Assembly: GCF_900096995.1 (NCBI RefSeq)
Contig: NZ_OANT01000005.1
Coordinates: forward strand, 62,001-126,000
DNA length: 64,000 nt
Source: Acinetobacter puyangensis
GTDB lineage: Bacteria; Pseudomonadota; Gammaproteobacteria; Pseudomonadales; Moraxellaceae
Direction of reading: 5' to 3'
A program made the translations under genes and the position numbers. The notes below the pieces were generated by a model. The model was not told the DNA's origin and searched no databases. It saw nothing but the letters and a program-made list of their open reading frames with translations. Below, in pieces: positions 7,833-16,568 of this stretch; the stretch's first letter is position 1, and the number at the start of each line of letters is the position of its first letter.

Positions 7833-9131
7833 TTAATGAATCAGTTTGGAATGAGGCTCAATATCATGCAACATTTTCAGTCGATTATCTGCATAAATAT
7901 CGGTATAAGGTGCCAAAACCCGCATGAAACGATCAAAATATAACATTTGTTTAAACAGCAAGGCAAAATCACGCGGAAAGCGAATGCCATGACGTTCGCC
8001 AACGGTGACAATATCCAGCATGATGTCATTCAAATCTGCCGGATTGGTACTTAACAATTGCTGAGGATCTGCCAGTAATACGCCGCTAAATAAGCGTTCC
8101 AGATCCTGCGCCAGCACATTGGTATCAATATCACGATCCGTCATGCCCATTTGTAACATATTGCTGGCCATATCCTGATAATGCGTGTTTTGTAGCGCAT
8201 CCATAAAACGGATACAGGCTGCCCACACCTCAGGATTTAACTGCCCAACGATACCAAAATCAATAAAACCAATACGTCCATCTTCAAGCAGCATTAAATT
8301 ACCGGCATGTAGATCGGCATGGAAACTTTTACACATCATCAGACTGCCAAACCAAGTATTCATTGCCGAAATCAATACCTGACTAGGATCTTTGCTATAT
8401 TGTTTAACCACATCAATATCTGTCAACGGCACACCGTACAAGCGTTGCATGGTCAGCACACGACGAGTAGAAAACTGATGATAAACTTTCGGTGCTGTAG
8501 CAGACACATTTTGCGTTAGCTGTAAATAATTAACAAAATCTTCCAGATTCTGCGCTTCTTCAATAAAATCTACTTCCCGCACCATACGTGTTCGGATTTC
8601 ATCGACGATATCCGAGAGCGAAGCAAATTTTACTTTCGGCATGACGCGTTCCAGCATCTTGGTGGCAAAATACACAACCCCCAAATCGGTATATAAAATA
8701 GTTTCGACATTCGGTTTCTGAACTTTAATCACCACATCTTCACCGGTTTTTAGCACCGCTGCATGCACCTGTGCAATTGATGCAGACGCCAATGGTTTCT
8801 GGTCAATCGACTGAAAAATATCGGAAAGATTCTGACCGGGAAATTCCTGTTGCAACACCTGTTCAATATAGGCAAACGGTAAAGTCGGCGTTTGATCCAG
8901 ACATTTTTGAAATTCCTCAACATATTCCCGCGGAAATAAAGACGGCGTACTGGCAATAAATTGTCCGAGCTTGATATAGGTGGAACCTAATTCTTCAAAT
9001 GTTTCACGCATTAATTTGGCATTACTGGGTTTGTCGGTTGCATATTTAATCCCTGCTTTTGCTGTAACGACAGCCGTTTCGCCAATGCGTGCCACAGATC
9101 GTAATCCTGCAAATAATTGTTTTTTACGCAT
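7833..9131 (-). CDS. ABC1/UbiB-family atypical kinase (AarF-like)
   Basis: 432-residue member of the UbiB/ADCK protein-kinase-like family, linked in other bacteria and mitochondria to ubiquinone synthesis. The diagnostic KxGQ motif is at about 54-57 (YIKLGQFIAS), an Ala-rich nucleotide loop is at ASASIAQVHAA, and catalytic-loop and metal residues appear in FHADLHAGNLML and IGFIDFG. It lacks the two C-terminal membrane helices of E. coli UbiB and is ~110 residues shorter, so it may be a soluble paralogue rather than the main UbiB. The substrate is unknown. It lies upstream of folB-folK on the same strand. Confidence 0.85.
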   Translation of the reverse strand: MRKKQLFAGLRSVARIGETAVVTAKAGIKYATDKPSNAKLMRETFEELGSTYIKLGQFIASTPSLFPREYVEEFQKCLDQTPTLPFAYIEQVLQQEFPGQNLSDIFQSIDQKPLASASIAQVHAAVLKTGEDVVIKVQKPNVETILYTDLGVVYFATKMLERVMPKVKFASLSDIVDEIRTRMVREVDFIEEAQNLEDFVNYLQLTQNVSATAPKVYHQFSTRRVLTMQRLYGVPLTDIDVVKQYSKDPSQVLISAMNTWFGSLMMCKSFHADLHAGNLMLLEDGRIGFIDFGIVGQLNPEVWAACIRFMDALQNTHYQDMASNMLQMGMTDRDIDTNVLAQDLERLFSGVLLADPQQLLSTNPADLNDIMLDIVTVGERHGIRFPRDFALLFKQMLYFDRFMRVLAPYTDIYADNRLKMLHDIEPHSKLIH

Positions 9132-9203
9132 AATGATATTTAAACTCTGTTAGCCTATAGCCGATTGTAGCAAACTTTTTGCCAATTTTTTGCGAATATA
9201 GCG

Positions 9204-9980
9204 TTATGCTTTTGCAGCACAGCAGGCACAGTCTTTATCTGCCTGAATATTTAAAATCCGCTGTTTCATGCTCGCACCATCCCACAACAACAGTTTATTC
9301 AGTAATGGCGCTTGTGCCAATCCCAAATATAACAAAGCATGATGTGCCTGCAAACTTGCCATCACCACAGGTGTGGTTGCCAAAACACCGGAGTTTGCAC
9401 AACGTCTTTCATCTGCGGCATCCTGTTCCGGGAAAATACATTGATAACATGGCTGTCCATGCACAAAAAGCAACTGCCCCTGCAAGCCAATTGCGGCTGC
9501 ACTCAATAAAGGTATATTCTGTGCAACACACATCTGATTGACTAGATAGCGAGTTGCAAAATTATCACAGCCATCGAGGACCAGATCAAAATTCAACAGG
9601 TGCTGATTGACAAAGTCTTGATCAAATTTTGCTGTGATTGCCTCAATTTCAATATGCGGATTAATTTTTTTTAAGCGTCGCACCAGCGTCTGTACTTTGT
9701 ATTGACCAACATCTTCTGGTTCAAAAGCGATCTGACGTTGTAAATTACTGGTTTCAATCACGTCAAAATCAATAATACAAAGATGACCCACACCTGCCCG
9801 AGCCAGAAGCTCTGCACAGCTACAACCAATTCCACCGGCACCAATGATCAAAACACGACTATTTTTTAGTCGCTCTTGTGCATCAAGATCCCAGCCTTCA
9901 AGTAAAATCTGTCTGCTATATAAATGCAGTTCCTGATCAGTTAAAGCAATCGTATGTTCCACTATATTTGACATTGACAT
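9204..9980 (-). CDS. moeB: molybdopterin-synthase adenylyltransferase (MoeB/ThiF/HesA family)
   Basis: E1-like enzyme that adenylates the C-terminal glycine of a ubiquitin-like sulfur carrier (MoaD or ThiS). 258 residues. The nucleotide-binding GAGGIGCSCAELLARAGVG is at about 48-66, the conserved SNLQRQ follows the acidic IIDFD, and the magnesium-site DGCDNFATR is present. Two Cys pairs (CYQC and CACC near the C-terminus) form the structural zinc site. Assignment to MoeB rather than ThiF is by general resemblance; no moa or thi gene is nearby to decide. Alternative start at 9974. Confidence 0.82.
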   Translation of the reverse strand: MSMSNIVEHTIALTDQELHLYSRQILLEGWDLDAQERLKNSRVLIIGAGGIGCSCAELLARAGVGHLCIIDFDVIETSNLQRQIAFEPEDVGQYKVQTLVRRLKKINPHIEIEAITAKFDQDFVNQHLLNFDLVLDGCDNFATRYLVNQMCVAQNIPLLSAAAIGLQGQLLFVHGQPCYQCIFPEQDAADERRCANSGVLATTPVVMASLQAHHALLYLGLAQAPLLNKLLLWDGASMKQRILNIQADKDCACCAAKA

Positions 9981-10042
9981 GCATCCAGTTCCATTGTCCT
10001 ATAATATCATCTATCGTTTTTTAACTCACTTGGGCATGGTTT

Positions 10043-11047
10043 TTACTGCTGACGCGGTAAGACCAGCCAGCTGCGTTGATAACTTTGCACTGTAGAATCA
10101 TGGCGATACAACCAGCTACGCAGTGACCGCTGCCGTTCAGACAGATTCACAGTAATATTGGCCGTAAAGAAAGAAGATTTCACATCAAATAAATCAGCAA
10201 ACTGATTTCTCTGACCCTCTTCCACCGCAGAAAATGGTGCGACTTGCCAAATACTGGAAAAATTTTCAAAAGGCTGCATATTTTCCCGCATCTGCTGCAA
10301 GGTACTGGCCACGGCCAACGGATTTAATTGCTCATTTAAACAACTCAATACAAATGCACTAGCAGTATTGATATTAATCTTGGTTTCATGTTGTGGCAGT
10401 GCGGTGATATATGGTTTTAACTTTTGATAAGGCTCGCCGGCAAAACCCCGTACCAATTGCAATTGCTCAATACTGCTGAACATTTGATTGGGCGCCAGAT
10501 AGTCCTGTTGTACGCCTTGATAGTAACTATTTTCTGCACCCATTGCACCGATGGTTTCATCATCCGCATCCTGCCAGTCAATCACTGCCTCGACCAAATT
10601 TGCATCCAGACTCAACCGCTGCAACATGGCTTGGAAAAACGCACGCGCTGTTGGATTCACAGTACCATCTTTGCTTAATAAAGCATTTAAATTGAATTTA
10701 CTGTTTTCATCCGTCAAATCACCGCTGACAAAACCATCTTCTACCGGAAAAACAGGAAAAGGCTTGGCCCAGTTTTCATTGAGATTATCAGTTTTGTTGT
10801 CCTTGGCATCCTGTACCAGTAATTCGGAGAAAAAATATTCTGCCGACTGCGCATACAATAAAGCCTGATCTTGCCTAAGCAACATACGAGTTTCATCCAG
10901 ATTGGCCTGTTGATGTTTGAGTATACTGGCTGCCAGAATCGTTGCCAAAACCACCATGATCAAAATGGTCAGTAAGGCAACACCTTTTTGTTGTGAGGAG
11001 ATTTGCTGTGATGGTATACGATCAGGAGGTCTTATCATTTTCACCAT
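10043..11047 (-). CDS. gspK: type II secretion minor pseudopilin GspK
   Basis: 334-residue minor pseudopilin thought to cap the type II secretion pseudopilus with GspI and GspJ. The prepilin-type signal QKG|VALLTILIMVVLATILA has cleavage after Gly and lacks a Glu at +5, as is typical for GspK. The large periplasmic domain with NINTASAFVLSCL (the helix-hairpin-helix-like segment of GspK) follows. It overlaps gspJ by 26 bases. ATG at 11038, with AGGA about 10 bases upstream, is an alternative start. Last gene of the gspHIJK run. Confidence 0.92.
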   Translation of the reverse strand: MVKMIRPPDRIPSQQISSQQKGVALLTILIMVVLATILAASILKHQQANLDETRMLLRQDQALLYAQSAEYFFSELLVQDAKDNKTDNLNENWAKPFPVFPVEDGFVSGDLTDENSKFNLNALLSKDGTVNPTARAFFQAMLQRLSLDANLVEAVIDWQDADDETIGAMGAENSYYQGVQQDYLAPNQMFSSIEQLQLVRGFAGEPYQKLKPYITALPQHETKININTASAFVLSCLNEQLNPLAVASTLQQMRENMQPFENFSSIWQVAPFSAVEEGQRNQFADLFDVKSSFFTANITVNLSERQRSLRSWLYRHDSTVQSYQRSWLVLPRQQ

Positions 11048-11774
11048 CCTGCGTATTTTGCGTCTGCTCTAGATCAGGCAATGCGGTGACCAGACTAAAG
11101 ACCCAGCGATATTCCCGTGCCTGATAGCTAAATTTAACCTCAATCCCTTTGGGTAATTGCGACAATATATAATTTTGTGCGTCTGAATCAGTCACACTCT
11201 GAATCGGCCATTGTGACTGTACAGCAGGATCAAGTGCTTGAAATTGTAGGTTTTCAATTGGTGCCAGCACCACATCACCCGGAGTTTCCTGACCTTGCTT
11301 TTGATAAATATAAGGTTTCTTATATCGAACCAATGCCTGTCTGCCCGCATCAAAACCATATTCTATCGATTCAAATGCATCCAGTCCCTGCTGTAGCGGA
11401 TCGATCACGCCCGCCTTATTAAACTTGAGTTGTTGACTACCCAGAGCTAATGCAGGCTGTAGCTGACCATTTTGTTGCCCTGCAATCGGTACAGCCTGGC
11501 TCAGATCACGCAACATTTGTGCATAGGCAAACTGGAGTTGGGTAAGCGACTGTGCATGTTCGGCATTACGATCTCGATTTTTAATCAGTTGATCAAATAC
11601 AATCCAGCCTGTTGCACTCAATACTGCAAAAATTGCAATAGCAACCAGTACTTCAATCAAGGTAAAACCTGAATGAGGATTAATAAAGTACCGCTTTGCC
11701 CTGAGACGCGTTGCTTCGCAAGAAGACCGCGAGCTATGCTCGAGGTGTGATACAGGCACATTATCCAACCTCAT
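11022..11774 (-). CDS. gspJ: type II secretion minor pseudopilin GspJ with unusually long leader
   Basis: Pseudopilus tip protein with signal HSG|FTLIEVLVAIAIFAVLSATGW. The ATG at 11774 overlaps the gspI stop in an ATGA, which supports this start. It leaves a 36-residue leader before the cleavage site, whereas most prepilin leaders are far shorter. The extra part (about residues 9-28, Ser/Arg rich) is encoded by a locally GC-rich patch near 11690-11755 holding small hairpins such as 11730-11742. It may be an in-frame insertion of a short repeat. The mature domain looks intact; GspK overlaps its end. Confidence 0.9.
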   Translation of the reverse strand: MRLDNVPVSHLEHSSRSSCEATRLRAKRYFINPHSGFTLIEVLVAIAIFAVLSATGWIVFDQLIKNRDRNAEHAQSLTQLQFAYAQMLRDLSQAVPIAGQQNGQLQPALALGSQQLKFNKAGVIDPLQQGLDAFESIEYGFDAGRQALVRYKKPYIYQKQGQETPGDVVLAPIENLQFQALDPAVQSQWPIQSVTDSDAQNYILSQLPKGIEVKFSYQAREYRWVFSLVTALPDLEQTQNTQDGENDKTS

Positions 11775-12196
11775 TGCGTTGTCCCTGCCTGTTGTGCCTG
11801 ACGATAATTAAACACCGATAAACTGGTAATACCCTGCGCATTGTCTACATTCTGAAGATCAGGATCAATATATGCCACCTGAATCTCTATTTTTTGAATA
11901 TCGGGACTGATGGTTGAGGTCGCCGTTTGCGTCACTTTCCAGCGTTCGCCCTGTTCACTGCGTTCTTCACTGGCGATACCCGTCAACCATTCACCTCTGA
12001 TATTGATTTCTTCGGCGACATTCATAGCGACAAAATGTGCTTCAGTGCGCAGTTGGTTTTGCTGGATTGACTGGGTGTTATTCATGGCAATTTTCATCAA
12101 TGCCAGTGCAGTGACTGCGAATATTGCCAAAGCCACCAGAACTTCGAGCAAGGTAAATGCAGCCTGAATACGTCTTCCTGCGTAATGCTGTGTCAT
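11771..12196 (-). CDS. gspI: type II secretion minor pseudopilin GspI
   Basis: 141-residue pseudopilin that nucleates the GspI-J-K tip complex. The methylation and helix motif FTLLEVLVALAIFAVTALALMKIA is standard, including Glu at +5. The residue before the cleavage site is Ala (RRIQAA|FTLLE) instead of the near-invariant Gly; prepilin peptidase accepts Ala poorly in studied systems, so processing may be slower. It overlaps gspH and gspJ by four bases each (ATGA), indicating tight coupling. Confidence 0.92.
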   Translation of the reverse strand: MTQHYAGRRIQAAFTLLEVLVALAIFAVTALALMKIAMNNTQSIQQNQLRTEAHFVAMNVAEEINIRGEWLTGIASEERSEQGERWKVTQTATSTISPDIQKIEIQVAYIDPDLQNVDNAQGITSLSVFNYRQAQQAGTTQ

Positions 12197-12786
12197 GATG
12201 CACCACTTTGATCAACAACCAAACCCAGATGATTTAATTCGATTGCCTCGCCCACTGGCTGCTGCTGGAAATACAACTGAATGCGAACTGGCAGAACTTC
12301 TCCATTTCCTAGCCAAATCAGTTGTGGTATTTGTCCTTGGCGGGTATTCAACACCTCAAGGTTATAGCCATGATCCATCGGCTGAATCTGTAATGATGTC
12401 TGATCCGGTAAAGTCTTAGTCTGAAAATCTGTGGCTGCCTGCCAGCGATATGTTGTTGTAACACCAGTCGTTGTGCCAAGAGGCTGGGTGCTTTGATCGG
12501 TCTGATTTTCGGTATATTCGACCACCTGATATGCTGCGGGTGCCACATCGGTTGCAGCTAAAAAAACCAGTCCGAGTACCCGTCCCTGATCAATTGATTC
12601 CAGTCTGATTCTTTGCAGATCCAGTGCCAGCAATTCCCGGCTTTGCATGACCTTACGATGGTCGATTCCTTCGGTACTCATCACGATCAAACTGGCAAGA
12701 ATGGCCATAATCACAATCACCAGCATCACTTCAATCAAGGTAAAGCCGCCTTGTGACTGAGGTTTTTGAAAATGGTGACGACGCAT
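12193..12786 (-). CDS. gspH: type II secretion pseudopilin GspH
   Basis: 197-residue minor pseudopilin with signal SQGG|FTLIEVMLVIVIMAILASLIV, Glu at +5, followed by a periplasmic domain. It starts seven bases after the tetR stop and overlaps gspI by four bases, so it opens the pseudopilin part of the operon. GspH is thought to join the tip complex to the main GspG fibre. The other secretion genes are not here, apart from a gspE-like ATPase gene near 56 kb; dispersal of gsp genes is known in Acinetobacter. Confidence 0.92.
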   Translation of the reverse strand: MRRHHFQKPQSQGGFTLIEVMLVIVIMAILASLIVMSTEGIDHRKVMQSRELLALDLQRIRLESIDQGRVLGLVFLAATDVAPAAYQVVEYTENQTDQSTQPLGTTTGVTTTYRWQAATDFQTKTLPDQTSLQIQPMDHGYNLEVLNTRQGQIPQLIWLGNGEVLPVRIQLYFQQQPVGEAIELNHLGLVVDQSGAS

Positions 12787-12793
12787 TCTGCTG

Positions 12794-13435
12794 TTACTCT
12801 TGTATATTCAGCACGGCTTCCCGTGTTGGTTTGGGTAATGCAAGTGCCTGTTCAATATAGGAAATTCTTAAGGTATCCCGAGAACCCAAATAGCGCTGAT
12901 AAAAGGAGGAATTTAAAATTGCTGCGGCCCCCTGTGTCATCGACCAGATCGAAGCCAGATAATCACGTACAGGCATCGGACTTTGGATAAATTTGAGATA
13001 ATGTTCGGTCAAACGAATAATAATATGTAAGCGTTTTTTACGGATACGATAAAGCTCATTAAAAAGTGTCTGTAAACCATGGCCTGTCATCGACAAACGT
13101 TCTTCGATCTGGTGATAAATCACGGTACGTTCGGGATGATGCAAATGGTGCAGCATAAAAAAGGCCAGATGTTCCGGAAATTCTTTTTCGCTATCTTTGA
13201 TCATATCCAGTAACATTTGTTCATTACGAATAATCAGCAATAAATAGAGTTCGTCTTTACTCTGGAAATGTTTGTATAAAGTGCCTTTGGCAAGATCAAG
13301 TTCGGCAGCCAGTGCATCGAGCGTCATGCCGTTCTCGCCATATTCAAGCAGCAATTGTTCCGCAGTTGAGAAAATTAGCTGTTCACGGGCTTTGAACTGT
13401 GCTTGTCGATCTAATTGTGTTTCCAGATTCTTCAT
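12794..13435 (-). CDS. TetR-family transcriptional regulator
   Basis: 213-residue TetR-type repressor. The N-terminal helix-turn-helix is clear: REQLIFSTAEQLLLEYGENGMTLDAL then AAELDLAKGTLYKHFQSKDELY, with the family-typical TLYKHF recognition helix (about residues 18-64). The C-terminal ligand domain is variable; the ligand is unknown. It lies 29 bases downstream of tatD and seven bases before gspH, which puts it in the secretion operon and makes that operon a candidate target. Confidence 0.88.
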   Translation of the reverse strand: MKNLETQLDRQAQFKAREQLIFSTAEQLLLEYGENGMTLDALAAELDLAKGTLYKHFQSKDELYLLLIIRNEQMLLDMIKDSEKEFPEHLAFFMLHHLHHPERTVIYHQIEERLSMTGHGLQTLFNELYRIRKKRLHIIIRLTEHYLKFIQSPMPVRDYLASIWSMTQGAAAILNSSFYQRYLGSRDTLRISYIEQALALPKPTREAVLNIQE

Positions 13436-13464
13436 GTGTAAATATCCAGTTTCACGATGCTCAT

Positions 13465-14244
13465 TTAGATTTTACTTGATCGTGTAATACACTCAAAATT
13501 TGCTGTGGTGATGGCAGCAATATCCTCAATCGTTGTATCAAAAATCGTGGCCAGTGTCTGTGCGACGAAAGGCACATATTTCGGTTCATTGGCTTTGCCA
13601 CGATAAGGTACAGGTGCAAGATACGGACTATCTGTTTCAATTAAAAGACGGTCGAGAGGAACCTGCTTTGCCACATCTCTTAAATCCTGTGCATTTTTAA
13701 AAGAAATAATCCCGGAAAAAGAGATATAAAAGCCTAAATCCAGTGCAGCGCTGGCAGTATCCCAATCCTCGGTGAAACAGTGCAAAATACCATGCGTGGC
13801 ATGTTCTGCCTTGAGGATATCAATGGTATCGTGTTTGGCATTACGGGTATGAACAACCAAAGGTTTATGCAGCTGTTGTGAAGCATGAATATGCCGGACA
13901 AAACAGGCTTTTTGCTGTTCGATAAATTCACAGCTATGGAAATAATCCAGTCCGGTTTCGCCAATCGCCCAAACTTTGTCCGATTGCGCCAGCTCAACCA
14001 GCTCTTCTACTGTGGCGCGTTGCATCATCTCAGGATTTTCACACGGATGCACACCCACGCTATACCCGATTTCCGGATATTGGGCTGCGATTTTAGAGAG
14101 TGCAACATGGTCATCCAATTCCACAGAAATACTCATCATTCGACTCACGCCGGCAGCTTTTGCCGCCTGAATTGCACCATCGAGTCCCCCCTCATAAGGT
14201 GATAAATCAAGCAGGGTTAAATGGCAATGCGAATCTACAAACAC
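13465..14244 (-). CDS. TatD-family metal-dependent hydrolase/DNase
   Basis: 259-residue TIM-barrel metallohydrolase. Metal ligands visible in order: FVDSHCHL (6-8 His-x-His), the Glu of GETGLDYF, and the Asp of IETDSPYLAP near residue 205, with His residues in between (VVHTRNAK, HCF). Of the TatD paralogues it most resembles YcfH, and like ycfH it sits beside holB and a pilZ gene. Proposed activities are 3'-5' exonuclease or D-aminoacyl-tRNA-related hydrolysis; the precise role is not settled. Confidence 0.9.
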   Translation of the reverse strand: MFVDSHCHLTLLDLSPYEGGLDGAIQAAKAAGVSRMMSISVELDDHVALSKIAAQYPEIGYSVGVHPCENPEMMQRATVEELVELAQSDKVWAIGETGLDYFHSCEFIEQQKACFVRHIHASQQLHKPLVVHTRNAKHDTIDILKAEHATHGILHCFTEDWDTASAALDLGFYISFSGIISFKNAQDLRDVAKQVPLDRLLIETDSPYLAPVPYRGKANEPKYVPFVAQTLATIFDTTIEDIAAITTANFECITRSSKI

Positions 14245-14310
14245 AGTTTATCCTCGGTTTAAATATAGGAATGACATTCAGCCGTCATTTTTGACAATAT
14301 GCGTGGAAAA

Positions 14311-14655
14311 TTACATGGTGAAGGTCGGTTTTTCGGAATTTAGACTGCCTGCCAATAGGCGTTCCGCTTCATTACGAAAAGCAAAACCTTTTTCTCCCGA
14401 AAGCTGAATCGCAAAACCCTGCGGCCTTAAGTTATTCTGTTTAGGCGAAATCCAGATCACTTTACCTGTAACCGGAAATTTTTGTGATTGTTCCGGCAGG
14501 TTAGCAATCACTAGCAACTCCTGACCAAGCGTCACCCCTTGTTGCGAAGGCACAAATAGACCGCCCCCGGAAACAAATGGCATATAACATGCCTGTAAGC
14601 TCTCTTTATCTGGCATATGGGCCTGAATAATTGCACCGCCGCGTGCTGGTATCAT
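14311..14655 (-). CDS. pilZ: type IV pilus assembly protein PilZ
   Basis: 114-residue PilZ-domain protein. The core CYMPFVSGGGLFVPSQQGVTLGQELLVIANLP and VTGKVIWISPK closely follow Pseudomonas PilZ (AYMPFV-GGGLF-P, VSGKVVWVTP), and the holB-pilZ order is the same. Like that PilZ, the N-terminus lacks the RxxxR c-di-GMP motif, so it probably acts through protein contact with pilus machinery (FimX/PilB) rather than by binding the nucleotide. GGGAG precedes the ATG at 14655. It starts 18 bases after the holB stop. Confidence 0.9.
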   Translation of the reverse strand: MIPARGGAIIQAHMPDKESLQACYMPFVSGGGLFVPSQQGVTLGQELLVIANLPEQSQKFPVTGKVIWISPKQNNLRPQGFAIQLSGEKGFAFRNEAERLLAGSLNSEKPTFTM

Positions 14656-14673
14656 TGTTTTTCTCCCGAATCG

Positions 14674-15714
14674 TTATGTAAAATCAACATTCATTAACTG
14701 AACGGTTAATTCATCAAAAATAAGCTGGGTTTGCACATTCTGCAATAACATGCCATTTATTTTATTGATTTGCGCATATATAGCAAACAATTGTTGCAGG
14801 GAATAGAATTTTTCCAGTTTACCCAGTTGCAGATCGGTTTGTTTCACCGATTGTTGCAGCTTTAATGCAATACAATCCTGAATCAAATAACGCAACATGA
14901 CCAATAGTTCTCGAAAATCCAACTGTTTCGACCATTGGGTGGAAAATAGCATGGGATAAGCTTTTTTATTGACCAAATCAATCCATGCATCAACAAAACT
15001 TTGCCGCTGCCGGAACCATTCGGTCTGTAAAATTTGCTCGGCTTTTAATGGCATCTCGGCGGCAAGTGACAAGGCAATTGCGGTAGTTTGAGTTTGGGCA
15101 ATCAGAGCTGTTTGGTTTTGCGCATTATCATCAGCACCAACAATAGTTTGTTTAGCTAAATAAGCCTGTGCCTGATCAGATAAAATACGATCCAGCGCAT
15201 ATTGCTGTACCCGACTGCGAATGGTGGCAGGCAATTTCAGCATGGCATCACTGACCAAAATAATCACAACCCGTTCGCCCGGCTCTTCCAGTGTTTTGAG
15301 CAAGGCATTTGACGCAGCAATATTCAGATATTCGGCATGTTCGATTAAAACCACACGCCATCCTTCAACCCGTTGCTGGACAAAATCACCCATCTCACGA
15401 ATCTGGTCAATTTTAATCGCAGCGTAACTCTGTTTTTTTTCATCAAAATCTGGCGCAATCCGTTTTAATTGTGGATGTGTCCCCGCAGCAATCCAACGAC
15501 AACTTGCACAATGTCCACAGGCGGACATGCCTTGTTTGTCGGTACATAATAGCCACTGGGAGAATTGCTCGGCAAACTGCTGTTTACCACAGCCCTCTTT
15601 CCCATAAAACAAAAGTCCATGCCCGATATTGGGAAATCGCTCAACCAGACGCTGCCATACCACAGTATGCCATGGCAGTAACGCTTGAATTTTGTCAGAT
15701 TGGGCAGTTGTCAT
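14674..15714 (-). CDS. holB: DNA polymerase III delta' subunit
   Basis: Clamp-loader subunit that helps load the beta clamp. 346 residues. A degenerate P-loop (YGKEGCGKQQFAEQF, about 38-52) is followed by the zinc-binding cysteines in CTDKQGMSACGHCASC and the AAA+ ANALLKTLEEPGE segment. The sensor motif reads TIRSRVQ in place of the usual SRC, a conservative departure. The C-terminal collar domain is divergent, as usual. It heads the holB-pilZ-tatD unit and lies 60 bases after kdsB. Confidence 0.9.
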   Translation of the reverse strand: MTTAQSDKIQALLPWHTVVWQRLVERFPNIGHGLLFYGKEGCGKQQFAEQFSQWLLCTDKQGMSACGHCASCRWIAAGTHPQLKRIAPDFDEKKQSYAAIKIDQIREMGDFVQQRVEGWRVVLIEHAEYLNIAASNALLKTLEEPGERVVIILVSDAMLKLPATIRSRVQQYALDRILSDQAQAYLAKQTIVGADDNAQNQTALIAQTQTTAIALSLAAEMPLKAEQILQTEWFRQRQSFVDAWIDLVNKKAYPMLFSTQWSKQLDFRELLVMLRYLIQDCIALKLQQSVKQTDLQLGKLEKFYSLQQLFAIYAQINKINGMLLQNVQTQLIFDELTVQLMNVDFT

Positions 15715-15774
15715 AGAAAATTACACGATCCATCGATCAATAAAAAAATTAATAAAATTTAAATAGATCAAACA

Positions 15775-16551
15775 CTATTCAAAGATTTGACGTGGCATTG
15801 CATTTAAACGATCCAGATCCTGTTGGGTGTCCACACCGGGCGGAAGATTCGCTTGTGCAACATCAATTGCAATACGATGACCATTTTCAAGTACACGCAA
15901 TTGTTCCAGGCTTTCCAGTTGTTCCAATATCCCCATCGGCCAACCCACAAAATCCTGTAAAAGTTGTACCCGATACCCATACAACCCCAAATGGCGATAT
16001 GCATGTTGATGTAAAGTCTTAGCTGCATTGCATTCTATATTTTTGGCTGCGTCACGATCATAGGGAATCGTGGCACGGCTAAAATATAATGCTTCATTGT
16101 GTTTGGACATCACCACTTTGACAATACTATCACGTTCAAACTCGTCCAGATGTAAAATTGGTTCACACAGGGTTGCCATGGCACAATGTGGATAGCGAAT
16201 CAATAAATCAGCAACTTGCTGTACCAGTGATGCAGGCAATAAAGGCTCGTCACCCTGAACATTGACCACAATATCCGCTGCATCCCAGCCCTTGATTTTT
16301 GCCACTTCACTTAAACGATCGGTTCCCGATGGATGCGCTGAAGACGTCAACACCACATCAATATTTTCAGCCACACAACAATCCACAATACGCTGGTCAT
16401 CGGTTGCCACACATAGATCATCAAAACCTGCAACTTTAGCTGCCTGATCAACAACACGTAAAATCATGGCACGACCATGAATCTGTAATAATGGCTTGGC
16501 TGGCAGTCGGGAACTGGAATAGCGGGCAGGAATAACAATATGTTTTTTCAT
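15775..16551 (-). CDS. kdsB: 3-deoxy-manno-octulosonate cytidylyltransferase
   Basis: Activates Kdo with CTP to CMP-Kdo for lipid A glycosylation. 258 residues, near the E. coli length. Family motifs are visible: [17 protein letters not shown] at the N-terminus, VATDD, TDRLSEV and [10 protein letters not shown], then ATIPYDRD. It is placed 17 bases after lpxK in a lipopolysaccharide block with msbA, so Kdo activation, lipid A 4'-phosphorylation and flipping are co-encoded. Confidence 0.95.
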   Translation of the reverse strand: MKKHIVIPARYSSSRLPAKPLLQIHGRAMILRVVDQAAKVAGFDDLCVATDDQRIVDCCVAENIDVVLTSSAHPSGTDRLSEVAKIKGWDAADIVVNVQGDEPLLPASLVQQVADLLIRYPHCAMATLCEPILHLDEFERDSIVKVVMSKHNEALYFSRATIPYDRDAAKNIECNAAKTLHQHAYRHLGLYGYRVQLLQDFVGWPMGILEQLESLEQLRVLENGHRIAIDVAQANLPPGVDTQQDLDRLNAMPRQIFE

Positions 16552-16568
16552 GACTTTACACTTAAATT

